Source of the DNA: Myxococcales bacterium
GTDB taxonomy: Bacteria; Myxococcota_A; Polyangia; Polyangiales; Polyangiaceae
NCBI GenBank assembly: GCA_016703425.1
Contig: JADJCA010000001.1
Span: 124,001 to 188,000, forward strand
DNA: 64,000 bases
Direction of reading: 5' to 3'
In this document: piece by piece, positions 25,982 to 37,525 of the stretch
How the letters are laid out: the number at the start of each line of letters is the position of its first letter
Position numbering within the stretch: the stretch's first letter is position 1
Position numbers and translations under genes: made by a program
Notes under the pieces: model-generated
Database searches by the model: none
What the model was told of the DNA's origin: nothing
The model's input: only the letters and a program-made list of their open reading frames with translations

Positions 25982-27253
25982 ATGCGTGCGGTGCGGAGCG
26001 GCTGCCTGGGCGCGGCCGCCTTGTTTGTGGCGCTCACCGACGCAGCCCCGGCCCGCGCCGATCTCGCACTCGACGTCGCACGGGTCGAGCGCGCTTACCG
26101 AGCCTCGGGCGCCGACGTCGAGGTGCTTCCCACGCGGTTTCTCTGGGACGAAGAGGTCCTCACGGTGCGCCTGGATCCGAAGCCGTCGACTTGCACCACC
26201 GTGGCGCTCGTCGCGGCGCGCGGCACCAGCTTTCGGGCGCGCCTCGGCGGCATCGAAGATCGTGAAGCGCGGGATCGCGGCGCGAGCATCGCCGGTGTGA
26301 CGGAGCTCTCGCGTTGCGACGACGCGCCCGTGGAGCGCGTGGTCGTGAGCGGTGACGCGGGGCGCGGCGCCGTGGAGATCATCGTCGCGCGCGGGCTCTT
26401 CGTGGCGCCGACGCTCCGTAGCATTTTGCCTGAGCGCACCGGTGGCGTCGTGCTCACGACCTCGGAGCCGGGGCCGCAACCCACGCTCGCGCCTGCGCAC
26501 AAGCGCGTCGAGTCGGCGGAGCTTCGCGCCAAGAGCGAAGGCGCTCACATTGAAGCGACCGAAAAGGTGAACGTTCGCAGCGATGGTACCGGCATGACGG
26601 AGGTCGAACTCGATCCCGGCTGCCACCGCATCGATCTCCTGGCGCACGAGGTCGAAGGGGGCGCCCGCGCCCGTTTCGATGTCGACGCGGAGCTCCGTGA
26701 CAGCGACGACGAGACGCTCCTCGCGCGCGATCGAAGCGAGGCCGCCGACGCTCGGCTCTATGCGTGCGTCGGCGTGCCCGTGCTCGGCGCCGTGGCCTTC
26801 GCAGGCGCGCCGTCATCGGGAAAGGTGAGCCGCGTGCATGCGAGCTGGCCCATCCCCGACGCGGTGACGCGCGCCTTTGGGCCCCACGCGCGCGCGCGCA
26901 TGGCCGGGGCGCTCTTGTCGCGTGGGCTCACCAGGCTGCCGGGCGCGCCGGTTTGGCTCGGGCAGGGCGGCTCAGGGCTCACGGCCACGCCGGTGCCCGT
27001 CGAGGCAGGCGCTTGTTACGTCGCCGTGGTGGCGGCGACGCGCGGCCGCATGCGGCAGCTCGCGCTTCGCGCCAGCGTTGGCGCGCTCGAGTCGGCCGAC
27101 GAACGCGGCGCGCAAGAAGAGGGCGCGGCCATCGCGTTCTGCGCGCGCGACCGCCGCTTCGTTCGCCTCGAAGTCGAGGCGCGCGGAGCCAACCCGACGT
27201 GGGCGCTGGCGCTTCATCGCGTGCAGAGTGGCGTGTGGGAGCTCAAACGATGA
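25982..27253 (+). CDS. Large exported protein of unknown function (first of a pair)
   Basis: 423 residues. ATG 25982 was preferred because it starts a Sec signal peptide (MRAVRSGCLGAAALFVALTDAA, cleavage near PARA-D); the frame is open for 13 codons upstream but without signal character. The mature protein is mostly beta, with Cys at widely spaced positions and Gly/Ala-rich turns, and shows two similar-looking halves of about 180 residues ending in Cys-containing segments (DPGCHRIDLL; EAGACYVAVV). No catalytic motif is seen. It overlaps the next gene by four bases and probably forms an operon and a complex with it in the periplasm. Confidence 0.65.
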   Translation: MRAVRSGCLGAAALFVALTDAAPARADLALDVARVERAYRASGADVEVLPTRFLWDEEVLTVRLDPKPSTCTTVALVAARGTSFRARLGGIEDREARDRGASIAGVTELSRCDDAPVERVVVSGDAGRGAVEIIVARGLFVAPTLRSILPERTGGVVLTTSEPGPQPTLAPAHKRVESAELRAKSEGAHIEATEKVNVRSDGTGMTEVELDPGCHRIDLLAHEVEGGARARFDVDAELRDSDDETLLARDRSEAADARLYACVGVPVLGAVAFAGAPSSGKVSRVHASWPIPDAVTRAFGPHARARMAGALLSRGLTRLPGAPVWLGQGGSGLTATPVPVEAGACYVAVVAATRGRMRQLALRASVGALESADERGAQEEGAAIAFCARDRRFVRLEVEARGANPTWALALHRVQSGVWELKR

Positions 27254-28956
27254 TGCGCAGCGCGTGCGCTCTCTCGCTGCCGGTGTCGTGGATCGGCGCG
27301 CTCGCGGGCGCGCTTGTGGCCTGCGGCGCGCCGCCGCAGCCGGCGATACCAAAGACGCCTGAGCTGCCGATCCCAAAGCTCGTGTCCGGGAGCCTCGATG
27401 CGCGCGTCGTGCTCGGCGACATGCCCACGCGCGCCGTGAAGCTCGGCGCCGGACCGGGCCGCGTGGTCATTGCGGGCCAGGTCATCGAAGGCGAGCGCGG
27501 CGGCGGCCTCGTGGAGCTCGCGCCGGACATGTGCCTGCTCGCCTACGCGCGCGGGTCGCCGAGCGTCGATGACTTGGACGTCGCGGTCTTTGCCGAAGAG
27601 GGGCATCCCTTGTCGGCCGACGAGCGGCCCGACGCGCAGCCCACGGTACTTTTGTGCCCGCCCGTTCCGAAGCGCGTGTACATCGCCGTGCACGTGCCGA
27701 CGGGGCAGGGGCTCGTGGCGCTGGCCGCGCACTTCGTGCCGCGCGCGCGGGCCGCGGAGGTCGCTCAGAAGCTCGGCGCTCGCGGTCGCAGCGAAGGCGG
27801 TCCCAAGTTACCGGAGGCGTGGCCGGGCCTCGAGGAGCGCGTGCGCGCGCACCGCGCCGAGACCGGCGGCCACTGGGAGGAGCTGAAGCGGGTGGCGCTG
27901 TCGGTGGACGCGCGCAGTACGACGGCGCTCTCGTTCGCCATCGACGAAGGTACCTGCGTCGACGCGTTCATGGTGCCGGAGGACGAGGTCGGGCCGCTCG
28001 AGGTCGAGGCGCTCGACGAGCGCGGACGCGTCCTTGGCCGCGCGAAAGACGGCGGGCGGCAGCGCTCGCTCACCTTGTGCTCGCCGATCGCGATGAACGG
28101 CTCGCTGGCGCTTCGGCCGCACACCGGCAGCGGCAACGTCGCCGTGATCCTCGCCCGCGCTCGCGGCGAGGTGGCGCGCGACGTTGCCACACGCACCAGC
28201 GTCGCGTGGGCCGCGGCCACGCTCCCGCTTGAAGCGGCGCGCGGGGCACGCGAGCGAGAGCTCGCGAAGGCGGCCTATCCGCCGGCCGCCTCGACCGAGA
28301 GCGGCGCGCTCGTGCTCGGTCGTCGCACAACGGTGCCGCTCAAGTTGCCGACGCAAACGGGTTGCAACCGCATCGACGTCGTGGCGGGCGCGCCGCTGGC
28401 GCTCATCGACGCGTCGGCGTGGCAGGGCGGTCAGCTCCTCGCGTCGAGCGAAGGCGTGGGCGCGCTCACGCTGTTCGTGTGCGGTCGCCCCAAGGTGGAA
28501 CTCGAGCTCGAGACGCGCGGTCGGCCTGGGCCCTTCAGCGTGATGCTCCGACCCGAAACGTGGCAGAGCGCCGTCTTCGCGAAGAGTCCGCTGGCGTCGG
28601 CGCGCATGTTGGGCCGCGCGACGTCGGGCACCTTTGCGCTCCACGAGGGGCGTGCCATGAGCGTGCGCGCCGTGCACCTCGACGCCGGTGCGCGCGACGT
28701 GGTGACCCGCGACGTGGCAGCCGGGCAGTGCCTGCGCGTGGCCGTGGGCGCCGAAGGGCAGGGCACAGGGCTCGACCTGCGCCTCTTCGACGCGAAGAGC
28801 GGCGATGAGCTCGATCGCTCCGGCGCCGACAGCGGCGCCAACGCGCGCGCGTGCGCCGAGCCGAACCACCCGCGCGAAGTGAAGCTCGAGCTGCGCGCGA
28901 CGTCGGGCGCGCTCGACGCGGTCGTCGGCGAGCGAACGGTGACGCTGGTGCCGTAG
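27250..28956 (+). CDS. Large lipoprotein of unknown function (second of a pair)
   Basis: 568 residues. ATG 27250 overlaps the upstream stop (ATGA). The N-terminus has a signal sequence ending in LVAC (Cys25), a good lipobox. The mature part consists of four or five repeating units of about 120 residues in each of which a Cys sits in a similar position (DMCLLAYARG, EGTCVDAFMV, TGCNRIDVVA, AGQCLRVAVG), resembling the internal repeats of the preceding protein (CHRIDLL). The repeats look like jelly-roll or Ig-like folds. The pair may assemble as a surface or periplasmic scaffold (inference). Confidence 0.7.
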   Translation: MMRSACALSLPVSWIGALAGALVACGAPPQPAIPKTPELPIPKLVSGSLDARVVLGDMPTRAVKLGAGPGRVVIAGQVIEGERGGGLVELAPDMCLLAYARGSPSVDDLDVAVFAEEGHPLSADERPDAQPTVLLCPPVPKRVYIAVHVPTGQGLVALAAHFVPRARAAEVAQKLGARGRSEGGPKLPEAWPGLEERVRAHRAETGGHWEELKRVALSVDARSTTALSFAIDEGTCVDAFMVPEDEVGPLEVEALDERGRVLGRAKDGGRQRSLTLCSPIAMNGSLALRPHTGSGNVAVILARARGEVARDVATRTSVAWAAATLPLEAARGARERELAKAAYPPAASTESGALVLGRRTTVPLKLPTQTGCNRIDVVAGAPLALIDASAWQGGQLLASSEGVGALTLFVCGRPKVELELETRGRPGPFSVMLRPETWQSAVFAKSPLASARMLGRATSGTFALHEGRAMSVRAVHLDAGARDVVTRDVAAGQCLRVAVGAEGQGTGLDLRLFDAKSGDELDRSGADSGANARACAEPNHPREVKLELRATSGALDAVVGERTVTLVP

Positions 28957-29099
28957 GCGTATCCACGGACACCCCAAACTGGCCGCGGCCAGGGTCGGGT
29001 CGGAGAATCGCGTGAGATTTCGCGCGCGGCCTTTGGCTCGCGGCGTGCTGCGTCGTGGGGATGCAGCCGCACGAGCGAAGGCGCGACGCGCACCGTAAG

Positions 29100-29894
29100 A
29101 TGGAGCCCATGGCAGACAGCCCTGCTCTGAAGCTCGCGCATGTTCGTCCCGTGCGGCCCGCCGACTTTCCGTCGGCGGAACCCTGGGAGGAGCACTTGGG
29201 ACAGTCGCAGCGCCACCTCGAACTTTGTTTCCTCCTCTTCGCGCTCTTGAAGCGTCTGGTCACGCCGGAGCACTCGTGCGGCTCGGACCAGTTCGTCTAC
29301 TGGAACGCTCGGAGCAACCGCAGGCAGCTCGCCCCCGACGGCTACGTGAAGCTCGGCGTTCCGCACGAGGCGGTCAACTCCTGGAAGACGTGGGAGAAGG
29401 GGATCCCGGAACTTGCCGTGGAGATCTTGAGCCCCTCGGACACGCCGGAGCGGTGGACCTTCGAGGAGAAGCTCGAGCGGTACCACGAGCTCGGTGTGCG
29501 CGAGCTTGTGTGCTTCGACGTGGACGGCCGCGCGGGGGAGCGCCTTCGCGTGTGGGATCTCATCCAGGGCGATCTCGTCGAGCGCGTGGTCGAAGGTGAG
29601 TCGACGCCGTGCCTTGTGCTCTCGCACGCGCTCGGCGCGTCGATGGCCTGGACCGTCGCGCCGTTCGCTGGGCTTCCGGCGGCGCTCCGCTTGACGCGCG
29701 ACGGCGCTCTCGTGGCGACGGCAGAAGAGGAGCGCGATGCGACGGCCCAAGAGCGAGACGCGACGGCGCACCAACGCGATGCCGCTGCCAAGGAGCGCGA
29801 CGAGGCCGTTCAGCAGCGCGACGCGGCGGAGCGCGAGGCCAGCGCGCTTGCCGCGCGCGTGGCCGAGCTCGAAGCAAAGCTCAACGGGCGGTAG
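29100..29894 (+). CDS. Uma2 family (DUF820) nuclease-like protein with C-terminal coiled coil
   Basis: 264 residues from ATG 29100 (ATG 29109 with GGAG ahead of it is an alternative). Residues 60-150 follow the Uma2 restriction-endonuclease-like fold: RRQLAPDGYVKLG, PELAVEILSPSD and the helix EEKLERYHELGVRELVCFD give the D...E-x-x pattern, although the Lys of the PD-(D/E)xK motif is replaced by other residues in the usual Uma2 way. The C-terminal 60 residues are a regular coiled coil of repeated ERDA and QRDA units, which may mediate oligomers. Uma2 proteins are very common in some bacteria and their biological role is unknown. Confidence 0.8.
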   Translation: MEPMADSPALKLAHVRPVRPADFPSAEPWEEHLGQSQRHLELCFLLFALLKRLVTPEHSCGSDQFVYWNARSNRRQLAPDGYVKLGVPHEAVNSWKTWEKGIPELAVEILSPSDTPERWTFEEKLERYHELGVRELVCFDVDGRAGERLRVWDLIQGDLVERVVEGESTPCLVLSHALGASMAWTVAPFAGLPAALRLTRDGALVATAEEERDATAQERDATAHQRDAAAKERDEAVQQRDAAEREASALAARVAELEAKLNGR

Positions 29895-29909
29895 CGCGGT
29901 CCGTCCCGC

Positions 29910-31835
<1,926 letters not shown>

Positions 31836-31874
31836 CGGCGCATCGTCCCCTTTGTTGAGCGCGACGGGAAGGGC

Positions 31875-33236
31875 TCAGCTCGCGGGCGTCGGCGTCGCGC
31901 CGGGTGCAGGCGCTTCCGGCAGGACCGGCGGAGCCGGCGCGGCGTACCCCGAGGCCTTCATGCCCGAGAGGATCGCGTCGACGAGGTCAGCCTGGAAGTC
32001 CAGCGTGTCTTTCGTCGCACCGACGGTGCCGAGAAGGCCGAGGGCCCGGCCGACCCACGCTTGCGTGCGATCGAGCGTCTGTCCCGTGACCTGGCCAACC
32101 GAGAGCTTCCCGAGATCGTCTTGGGAGAGCCCGTTGAGCGTGAGCTTCACGCTGCCGCCGTCAAGCGAGACGCCCGGCTGGAAGCCTTGGAGCGAGGGGC
32201 GCTTGCCGGTCTGCTCTTCCACGATGTCGGCCACGAACACGGGGACCATGGCCTTCGTGGAGTCGGGCAAGCTCGGGATGGCGAGCGGGTAGCGGACAGC
32301 GGCGGCGCCGTTGGCAATGTTCGCGTCGTCGATGGCTTGGCGCAGGTTCACGAGCATCGAACCGATGCGATCGCGGTAGATGGGCGGCACGTTGCCCGAC
32401 GAGGTCTTGGCGCGCGTGAGCAGCTCCTTTTGTTTGGGCGAGACCTTCGCTTCGAGCTCCGAGGTGGCCTTCTCGCTCGCCGTGATCTCACGACGGAGCG
32501 TGGCCTTCTGAGACGCGGAGACGCCCTTCTCGTCCTTCTGCGCTTCGAGCTGCGCGGTCTTGGCGCGCGCCTGGGCGATCTCGCGACGGAGCGCCATGAT
32601 CTCTTCGCAGGCGATGCCGAGGTTCGGGTCGATGACCGCGAGGACGCTGCGAGCGGGGCCGCTCGCCTTGGGCGCCGAGGCGGCCGCGGCCGGCGTCGTC
32701 TTCGCGCCCTTTGGGGCCTTGCTCGACGCGGCGCTCACGTTCGCGGCGGTCGTCGTTGTCGTGCCCGCCTTGGTCTTCTTGCCGCTCTTCGCGTCGGCCT
32801 TTGCATCGCCTTTGGTGGCGACGGGCGTGGGCGCAGCGGGCGCGGCCTTCGATTCGCGGCCAACCTTTGGCAAGAGATCGCTCCACACCTCGGCGGCGAC
32901 GATGCGCGCTTGCTGCCCCTGGTAGATCGGGTGCATGCGGAGCGACTGGAGCTTCTGCGTCGCGTCTTCCTTGTTGGGCGCGGTCTTGTCGAGCCAGGTC
33001 GCGTCATCGGGCGTGGCGGTGCCGGTGAGGAGGCGGTCGACCTCCAAGGAGGTCTTTTCCGCGGCGTCGGCGCGGCGCACCACGACGCTCATCGGCGCGG
33101 GATCGCCAACGGCCCAAGCGACCTTCGGATTCGTCGCCGCGGCCAAGACGCCGCAGCCGGTCGTGACCGAGAGGAGCGTGGCGAGCAGCGCCGACGCGGA
33201 CAACAGGCGGAGGAGGGCAGGGAGCGAGGTGCGCAT
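31875..33236 (-). CDS. Ala/Lys-rich lipoprotein with coiled coil
   Basis: 453 residues. ATG 33236 starts MRTSLPALLRLLSASALLATLLSV and ends in TTGC (Cys28), an imperfect lipobox. Residues about 130-205 are a low-complexity Ala/Lys/Thr-rich linker, followed by a coiled coil (CEEIMALRREIAQARAKTAQ ...) at about 215-290 and a globular C-terminal half. No family recognised. It lies just upstream of the membrane kinase gene on the same strand and may be part of the same sensing system (inference). Confidence 0.65.
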   Translation of the reverse strand: MRTSLPALLRLLSASALLATLLSVTTGCGVLAAATNPKVAWAVGDPAPMSVVVRRADAAEKTSLEVDRLLTGTATPDDATWLDKTAPNKEDATQKLQSLRMHPIYQGQQARIVAAEVWSDLLPKVGRESKAAPAAPTPVATKGDAKADAKSGKKTKAGTTTTTAANVSAASSKAPKGAKTTPAAAASAPKASGPARSVLAVIDPNLGIACEEIMALRREIAQARAKTAQLEAQKDEKGVSASQKATLRREITASEKATSELEAKVSPKQKELLTRAKTSSGNVPPIYRDRIGSMLVNLRQAIDDANIANGAAAVRYPLAIPSLPDSTKAMVPVFVADIVEEQTGKRPSLQGFQPGVSLDGGSVKLTLNGLSQDDLGKLSVGQVTGQTLDRTQAWVGRALGLLGTVGATKDTLDFQADLVDAILSGMKASGYAAPAPPVLPEAPAPGATPTPAS

Positions 33237-33637
33237 GGATGGCACCGGGCTATACGAAGGGGCCGGCGGAAGCTTCCCGCGGGCGCCGACGTTACGGTGC
33301 GGCGTCCGCAATTTGCGCCGAAGCGCAAGCGGGCGCGGCGGCGCCCGGGGACGTGTCAGCGAGTGCGTCGCGCGGGGCGCGCCGCGGTGCGAGGCGGACG
33401 GCGCTTGAGGGCGGCGATGTCTTTCTCGCAGGGAGGAAGGCCAGCTTGGGTGAGGCCCACGGAGGCGCCGCCCGCGCTCGCCGAGCGAGGCGACGCGCCG
33501 AGTGACAGATCGTCAACGCCGGCGTGAACCTCCACCCTGCGACACGACAACTCGGCACTGCTGCGATCACAATGCCGCAGAAACATCGGCGATGGAGAGG
33601 GGGCGCGCGCGGTACGGATGCTGCTGGCGCACGCCGC
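33237..33637. other. Intergenic region between divergent lipoprotein genes (401 bp)
   Basis: No reading frame here has a credible protein on either strand, and I see no strong -35/-10 pair, riboswitch or terminator. It presumably carries both promoters. Confidence 0.4.
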
Positions 33638-34465
33638 ATGGTTTGCAGTCCCTTGTTTCGGTCCGGAAGGTTCTCGGCGCTACTCATCGTTGCATTGCTC
33701 CTTCTCGACGGCTGCATCCTGTTTGCGGGTGACGGCGGCTCCGCGCCGCTGGACCTGCGCGGTGAAGCCGGCGGCGTCGCGCTTCTAACGGATGCCAGCA
33801 TGGACTCCAGCGTTGAGGCGTGGCCCGCCGGTGGCCGGGGAAGTGGCGCGCGGTGCGGCGTGAACGGTCAAAACCAGTGCGGTCCCTTCATGATCTGCGA
33901 CGTGGACGAAGGCTGCGTCGAGTGCGCGACCGATGAACAGTGCCCACGCTCGGCGCCCTCCTGCGTGAGCGGCAGCTGCGCGAGCTGCCGCAGCGCGCCG
34001 AGCGATGCCGCTGCGGATGCCGGTGCGGATGCGCCGCCGTGCCCGAGCGATACCCCAGCGTGTTGGCCTCGCGACCATCAGTGCCATGCCCGTTGCGCGT
34101 CGGCCGCCGAGTGCCCAAGCGAAGCCCCCATCTGCGATCTCGCAAGCGGGCAGTGTTGGGGGTGCCGTGGCGACGCCGATTGTCCCTCGGGCGTGTGCGG
34201 ACCACGCACGAAGCAGTGCGTAGCCTGCCGCGACGACCACGACTGCCCGGCGACGCTGCCACGATGCCGTTCGCTGCGCGGCACCTGCGAGCAGTGCGCC
34301 TCGAACAGCGACTGCGGGCTCGCGGCGCCCATTTGCGATCCGGCCACGCTTAGCTGCCGCGTGGGATGCGTCTCCGATGCGCAGTGCCCCAATCAGCGAT
34401 GCGACGTCGCGGGCGCCGTTTGCGTGCCGCTTGCGAATGCGATTCGAGACGCCGGGGCTGGCTGA
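33638..34465 (+). CDS. Cys-rich repeat lipoprotein
   Basis: 275 residues. ATG 33638 opens MVCSPLFRSGRFSALLIVAL and leads to LLDGC (Cys26); upstream in-frame codons give no signal sequence. The mature protein is built from repeats of about 35 residues containing CxxDxxCP and C..C patterns (CATDEQCPRSAPSC; CRGDADCPSGVCG; CRDDHDCPATLPRC; CASNSDCGLAAPIC), at least five units. Such modules occur in myxobacterial surface proteins and resemble EGF- or dickkopf-like disulfide knots. Function unknown; adhesion or prey/surface contact would fit but is only a guess. Confidence 0.7.
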   Translation: MVCSPLFRSGRFSALLIVALLLLDGCILFAGDGGSAPLDLRGEAGGVALLTDASMDSSVEAWPAGGRGSGARCGVNGQNQCGPFMICDVDEGCVECATDEQCPRSAPSCVSGSCASCRSAPSDAAADAGADAPPCPSDTPACWPRDHQCHARCASAAECPSEAPICDLASGQCWGCRGDADCPSGVCGPRTKQCVACRDDHDCPATLPRCRSLRGTCEQCASNSDCGLAAPICDPATLSCRVGCVSDAQCPNQRCDVAGAVCVPLANAIRDAGAG

Positions 34466-34609
34466 GGCCGGCCAATGCGCTGCGACGGTGCGTCGTGACA
34501 GCCGCGAGACGAGATGAGGTCGCGTTCACGTCTCCCCTATCCCGCAGTCGCTCGCCGCCCGCCCGGACCGAGGTTCGACACCGGCACGCGCCTCGGGTAA
34601 TAGCTCCGC

Positions 34610-36070
34610 ATGGACTTGCTGCCGCGTTTTCCCGTCGTTGGGTTCGCGCTTGCTGCGGTCGTGGGCTTCGCGTTCGCGTGCACCGAGAGCGATCCCGCGC
34701 CCGCCGCCCCGCTCCCCGCGGCCTCCACGCCTCCGGCACCGACATCCCAGCCCACGACCCAGCCCACGTCCCCGGTGGTCGCTTCGGACGCTGGGCCGCC
34801 GGTCGACGCGGCCGCCGATGCGCCTCCGCCCACGGGGCCGCTCACCAAGCGGCTCGGCTGGCCGGCGACCACGCCCAGCAGCATCGCGAAGGATTTCGTA
34901 GGCAATGTGTACATTGCAGGAATCACGCGCGACGACATCGACGGCGCCCACGCGGGCAACGGCGACGCCTTCGTCGCGAAGATCAATGGGGGCTCTCTCA
35001 ACGTCCTCTGGGCCAAGCGGATGGGGACGCCGGGCCCCGAGGGCTCGACGACGAGCCGCGCGCACGTCGCCGTGGGTCCTACCGGCAATGTCTTCCTCGC
35101 CTTCACGACGCGGGGCAGCTTTGCCGGGGCCGACGGTGGCGGCGAAGAGCGCGTGGTGCTCCAGTCGTACAACTCGAGCGGCGCGGTGAGGGCAGGCTTC
35201 CCGGTCGAAGTCGTGAACCCGCGCGGCGCAGGCCAGGGGACCATGAACCTCGCCGTGGACATCCAAGACAACGTCTGGCTCCTCGCGAACAGCGGCGATC
35301 GGAGCCTGGGCAAGACCGTCGCGTTCCGGGCCTTCGTGCACGGGTACACCGGCGATGGGTTGCAGCGCTTCGCCCCTGTCGACGTCAGCGGCACCATGGC
35401 CGCCGCCGACGAAGACCACTTCGCCGGCTCCCTTCGGCTGCCTGACAACACCACGTCAACGGGGAGTCCCGGTGATCTCTTCGTCATGGTCGGCTCCCGG
35501 TACGCGTCAGGCTCGGGACCGCGACGGGGCCTCGTCTCGAGCCTCACGACGGCGGGCGTCCCCCGGATCGCCGAAGCGGGCCTTGTGTGGCCCATCGAGC
35601 TGACGACCGGTGCCGCCGACGCCTTTCCAAGCAGCCTGTCAGTCGATCCGACAGGCAACGTCTTCGTCTTGGGCACGACCGGTGCTGCAACCTCCACGGT
35701 GTGGTCGTTCACCGAGAGTGGTGCAAACCGAGCGGGCTTCCCGCTCACGGTCACGTTGCCGTCGGCTCCCGACACGCGCGTCCTCGTTCACGCCGGCGAC
35801 GTCACGGGGAACTTGTACTTCCTCGGCGAATCGAGCGGCGATCTCGGGCCGACGAAGGTCGGCGCCCGTGACTTGGTCGTGACCGCGGTCAATCCCTCGG
35901 GGACTAGCCGCGGTGGATATCCGGTGCAGTTTGGCTCCGCCGGCAACGACGTTCCGAGCGCGCTCGTCATTGACCTCGTCGGCCGCGGCTTCGCGACGGG
36001 CGTGCTCGACGACGACGCCGATACCTCCGAAGGTCGGGACGTCTTCGTTCACCGCTTTCCTTCGAACTGA
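34610..36070 (+). CDS. Lipoprotein with beta-propeller (SBBP-like) repeats
   Basis: 486 residues. A signal sequence runs to AFAC (Cys24), a non-canonical lipobox; a Pro/Thr-rich spacer follows to about residue 75. The rest is repeated segments of the form D..GNVY.AG (DFVGNVYIAGIT; GPTGNVFLAFTT; DPTGNVFVLGTT; DVTGNLYFLGES), the hallmark of SBBP/NHL-like propellers, spaced about 50-60 residues. These make an exported six- or seven-blade propeller, likely a binding scaffold. No catalytic motif. Confidence 0.75.
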   Translation: MDLLPRFPVVGFALAAVVGFAFACTESDPAPAAPLPAASTPPAPTSQPTTQPTSPVVASDAGPPVDAAADAPPPTGPLTKRLGWPATTPSSIAKDFVGNVYIAGITRDDIDGAHAGNGDAFVAKINGGSLNVLWAKRMGTPGPEGSTTSRAHVAVGPTGNVFLAFTTRGSFAGADGGGEERVVLQSYNSSGAVRAGFPVEVVNPRGAGQGTMNLAVDIQDNVWLLANSGDRSLGKTVAFRAFVHGYTGDGLQRFAPVDVSGTMAAADEDHFAGSLRLPDNTTSTGSPGDLFVMVGSRYASGSGPRRGLVSSLTTAGVPRIAEAGLVWPIELTTGAADAFPSSLSVDPTGNVFVLGTTGAATSTVWSFTESGANRAGFPLTVTLPSAPDTRVLVHAGDVTGNLYFLGESSGDLGPTKVGARDLVVTAVNPSGTSRGGYPVQFGSAGNDVPSALVIDLVGRGFATGVLDDDADTSEGRDVFVHRFPSN

Positions 36071-36097
36071 CGCGCCAGGACCGGGCAGGGCGCCCGT

Positions 36098-36118
36098 GCG
36101 CACTTCCGCAAAGTGCGC
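36098..36118. terminator. Hairpin between convergent genes
   Basis: GCGCACTT (36098-36105) and AAGTGCGC (36111-36118) form a perfect 8-bp stem with a 5-nt loop, 27 bp after the propeller gene stop and 34 bp after the stop of the facing gene. There is no T tract; a shared terminator is likely by position. Confidence 0.45.
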
Positions 36119-36152
36119 GTCGCGCGCCGCTCTTGGTGCGGCGCCGACGCCC

Positions 36153-37260
36153 TCACTTCGGGCAGGTCTGCGTGGTCCGGTCGGCAGGTGTGCAGACGCT
36201 TTGCGTGACGCGCTCGTTCTCGGCCGTGAAGGTCGGCGGGTACGTGGGCGGTGTGCAGCACGCCCACTCGCCCGAGCCGCCGCGGCACGACGAGGCGACG
36301 TTCGAATTGCATCGCGTGAAGCAATACGCGCCCGAGCCCGTGTCGATGCACGCCGACTCGCGGCCTTCGCGCGGCGGGCAGTCGCTCGACGTGCTGCAAC
36401 GCGCCGAGCACATGCCGCCGGGGTAGTTGTTGACGCAGACGCCGCCGGGGATGGCCTTGCACGCTTCGGTGCGCGTGCACGGATCGCCGATCCACGCGCC
36501 CGTTGGGCCTTGCCCGCTGGGACCTTGGTACGCGGCGGCCCGCGTGTAGAGCTTCCAGATGTTCCAAAAGAGCCGGTTGCCGCCGTCCTCGGAGGGCGCC
36601 CACCCGTGGATCGAACTGGTACATCGCCGCCGTGCCTTCGTCGGCTGGCGTAACGCTCTTGCCGTCGACGGTGCGGCCCTCGCGCTCCTTGGCCCATCCG
36701 CCGGCGGTGACGCCGCCGTTGTTCTCCATGTCCGTCAGGATGATGCGGTATTGGCGCGCCAAGCAGTCGACCTGCCGATCGAAGCCCGCGAGGGCCGCGT
36801 CGCACGTGCCCGGGCCACGGCAACCGCAGCGAAAGAGGTACTCCACGCGGCCCGGCGCATCGATGGGGTAGTAGTCGAGCGCGACCAGGCCTTCCGCCAT
36901 CTCGGCGCGCACCAGGAGCACGAGCGGATTGATGCGGTACTGCTCGGAGGCGTTGAGCAACGCGTCGATGGCGGAGAGGCCGTTCGAGAAATACGTCGCG
37001 AGAAAGCTGTCGCGTCCGTAGGGGTTCTTGCGGCTGGTCTTCTCCGTCGCGCGGTACGTGATGAGCGCGCGGAGGAGCTCCCCGGTGACGCTGCTGTCGG
37101 TGAGCTCATCGAGCGTGAGAATGTGGTTCGCGTCAAACGGCTCTCCCTCCGCCGGTGCCAGATCTTGCGCCGCCAGGTGCGACGTGGGCTCCGCCTTGGC
37201 GCACGCCACGGCGATGAGCGGCGCGGCAACGAACGCGACGAGTGAGCGGGGGAGTCGCAT
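36153..37260 (-). pseudogene. Secreted lysozyme-like/Cys-rich protein, frameshifted
   Basis: From ATG 37260 a signal sequence leads to IAVAC (Cys20). Residues 60-200 (NPYGRDSFLATYFSNGLSAI, INPLVLLVRAEMAEGLVAL) look like the catalytic core of a lytic transglycosylase-like fold with NP.....RAE.EG. The frame is coherent to TAAMYQFDP at about 36610, then shifts; the other frame continues with EDGGNRLFWNIWKLYTRAA and a Cys-rich tail (CSARCSTSSDCPP ... TTQTCPK) to a stop at 36153. An extra base or two missing bases lie at about 36606-36609. The restored protein is about 368 residues. Whether it cleaves peptidoglycan is unproven. Confidence 0.6.
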
Positions 37261-37525
37261 GCGAGGTGCGTTGAAAGGATGACCTTGTCGTTCGCGTGCC
37301 ACAACCTTCTTTGGATGCATCGGCGGCGTCGCCGCGAACCAGCGCACTCGAGGGCACGGCGCCTTCGCGCCCCACGCGAGCTGCTTGCATTGGCTCAGTT
37401 TTTCGCCGCGAGCGTAGTCCACCGACGACGGGCTTGTGACGTCTAAGGTCGGCGCGGGGCTCTTCGAGCTCCAGCGCGAGGGTGCCAAGCCCCTTCGTGC
37501 TATGAGACCCGGGGGAGGGTGCTCA

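Noticed and set aside
28979..28992. Palindrome CTGGCCGCGGCCAG after the large lipoprotein gene
   Set aside because: GC-rich palindromes are expected here by composition, and no T tract follows.
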